A DNA stretch of 6,038 nucleotides from an uncultured Bacilli bacterium (GTDB lineage Bacteria; Bacillota_I; Bacilli_A; RF39; UBA660). A program made the translations under genes and the position numbers. Where the stretch lies: contig CANROL010000073.1 of the NCBI GenBank assembly GCA_947632255.1, positions 1-6,038 of the forward strand, read 5' to 3'. Positions within the stretch are counted from its first letter, which is position 1. Each line of letters begins with the position of its first letter. The notes below the pieces were generated by a model that had not been told where the DNA came from, ran no database searches, and saw only the letters and a list, made by a program, of their open reading frames with translations. Shown one piece after another: positions 5,962 through 6,038 of this stretch.

Positions 5962-6038
5962 TGGTGGAGAACGTGGGATTCGAACCCGCGACCCTCTGCG
6001 TGCAGGGCAGATGCTCTAGCCAGCTGAGCTAGTTCCCC
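5962..6038 (-). tRNA. tRNA-Ala(UGC): tRNA-Ala (anticodon UGC), CCA encoded
   Basis: The minus strand folds as a full 77-nt cloverleaf. The acceptor stem is GGGGAAC with GTTCTCC, the D arm GCTC/GAGC, the anticodon stem TCTGC/GCAGA with loop CCTGCAC (anticodon TGC at 6004-6002), a 5-nt variable loop GGGTC, and the T loop TTCGAAT, followed by discriminator A and encoded CCA (5964-5962). The acceptor pair G3-U70 is the classic alanine identity element and agrees with the anticodon. Two positions are odd: C instead of the near-universal U at position 33 (base 6005), and a C-A mismatch as the second pair of the T stem (5988 with 5974). The gene's first base is the last base of the window, so its promoter lies outside. 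Confidence 0.94.

Noticed and set aside
5913..5977. Phage attachment-site duplication of the tRNA 3' end
   Set aside because: The hairpin arm at 5941-5951 shares only the short GTTCGA core with the tRNA T loop. No direct repeat of 15 bp or more of the tRNA 3' end was seen in the window.
6002..6006. tRNA-Cys (anticodon GCA) from a one-base shift of the anticodon loop
   Set aside because: The shifted loop destroys the 5-bp anticodon stem TCTGC/GCAGA, and G3-U70 supports alanine.

Overview
The window is a short, very AT-rich piece of a bacterial chromosome with every gene on the minus strand. Codons end mostly in A or T, Shine-Dalgarno sites are strong, a consensus extended -10 promoter is present, and the tRNA gene encodes its own CCA end. 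All Trp codons that I followed are TGG, and the genes stop at TAA or TAG, so there is no sign of the Mycoplasma TGA=Trp code. This fits a low-GC Bacillota or deep-branching Mollicutes-like gut lineage, inferred from composition and gene types rather than from any search. Position 1 cuts a gene and carries a fold-back repeat, and position 6038 is exactly the first base of a tRNA. Both edges may therefore be ends of a short metagenomic contig.

Read in the direction of transcription (right to left), the window starts with tRNA-Ala(UGC) (6038-5962), followed by a rho-independent terminator. Next is a lone gene for a KilA-N domain protein (5838-4978), with its own extended -10 promoter and terminator. 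After a 170-bp AT-rich intergenic region with a second promoter comes a tight three-gene operon: a full-length xylulose-5-phosphate/fructose-6-phosphate phosphoketolase (4807-2453), a CrtI/phytoene-desaturase-type FAD oxidoreductase (about 2451-967), and a ferredoxin-NADP+ reductase-type flavoprotein with the start of a C-terminal 2Fe-2S domain (974 to beyond position 1). Junctions are 1 nt (or an 8-nt overlap, depending on the start) and an 8-nt overlap, so the genes are probably translationally coupled.

The operon joins a central carbon enzyme, which makes acetyl phosphate and glyceraldehyde 3-phosphate, to a flavoprotein plus a pyridine-nucleotide reductase. The last two look like an electron-transfer pair: the reductase could pass NAD(P)H electrons through its 2Fe-2S centre to the CrtI-like enzyme. 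The substrate cannot be told from sequence, and the link with phosphoketolase rests on gene order only.

The main oddities are a perfect 21-bp inverted repeat at the left edge that breaks the reductase gene just before the expected 2Fe-2S cysteines (most likely a fold-back assembly artefact), a 16-bp perfect palindrome inside the KilA-N gene, and two unusual positions in the tRNA. I saw no convincing novel defence system, CRISPR array or insertion sequence.
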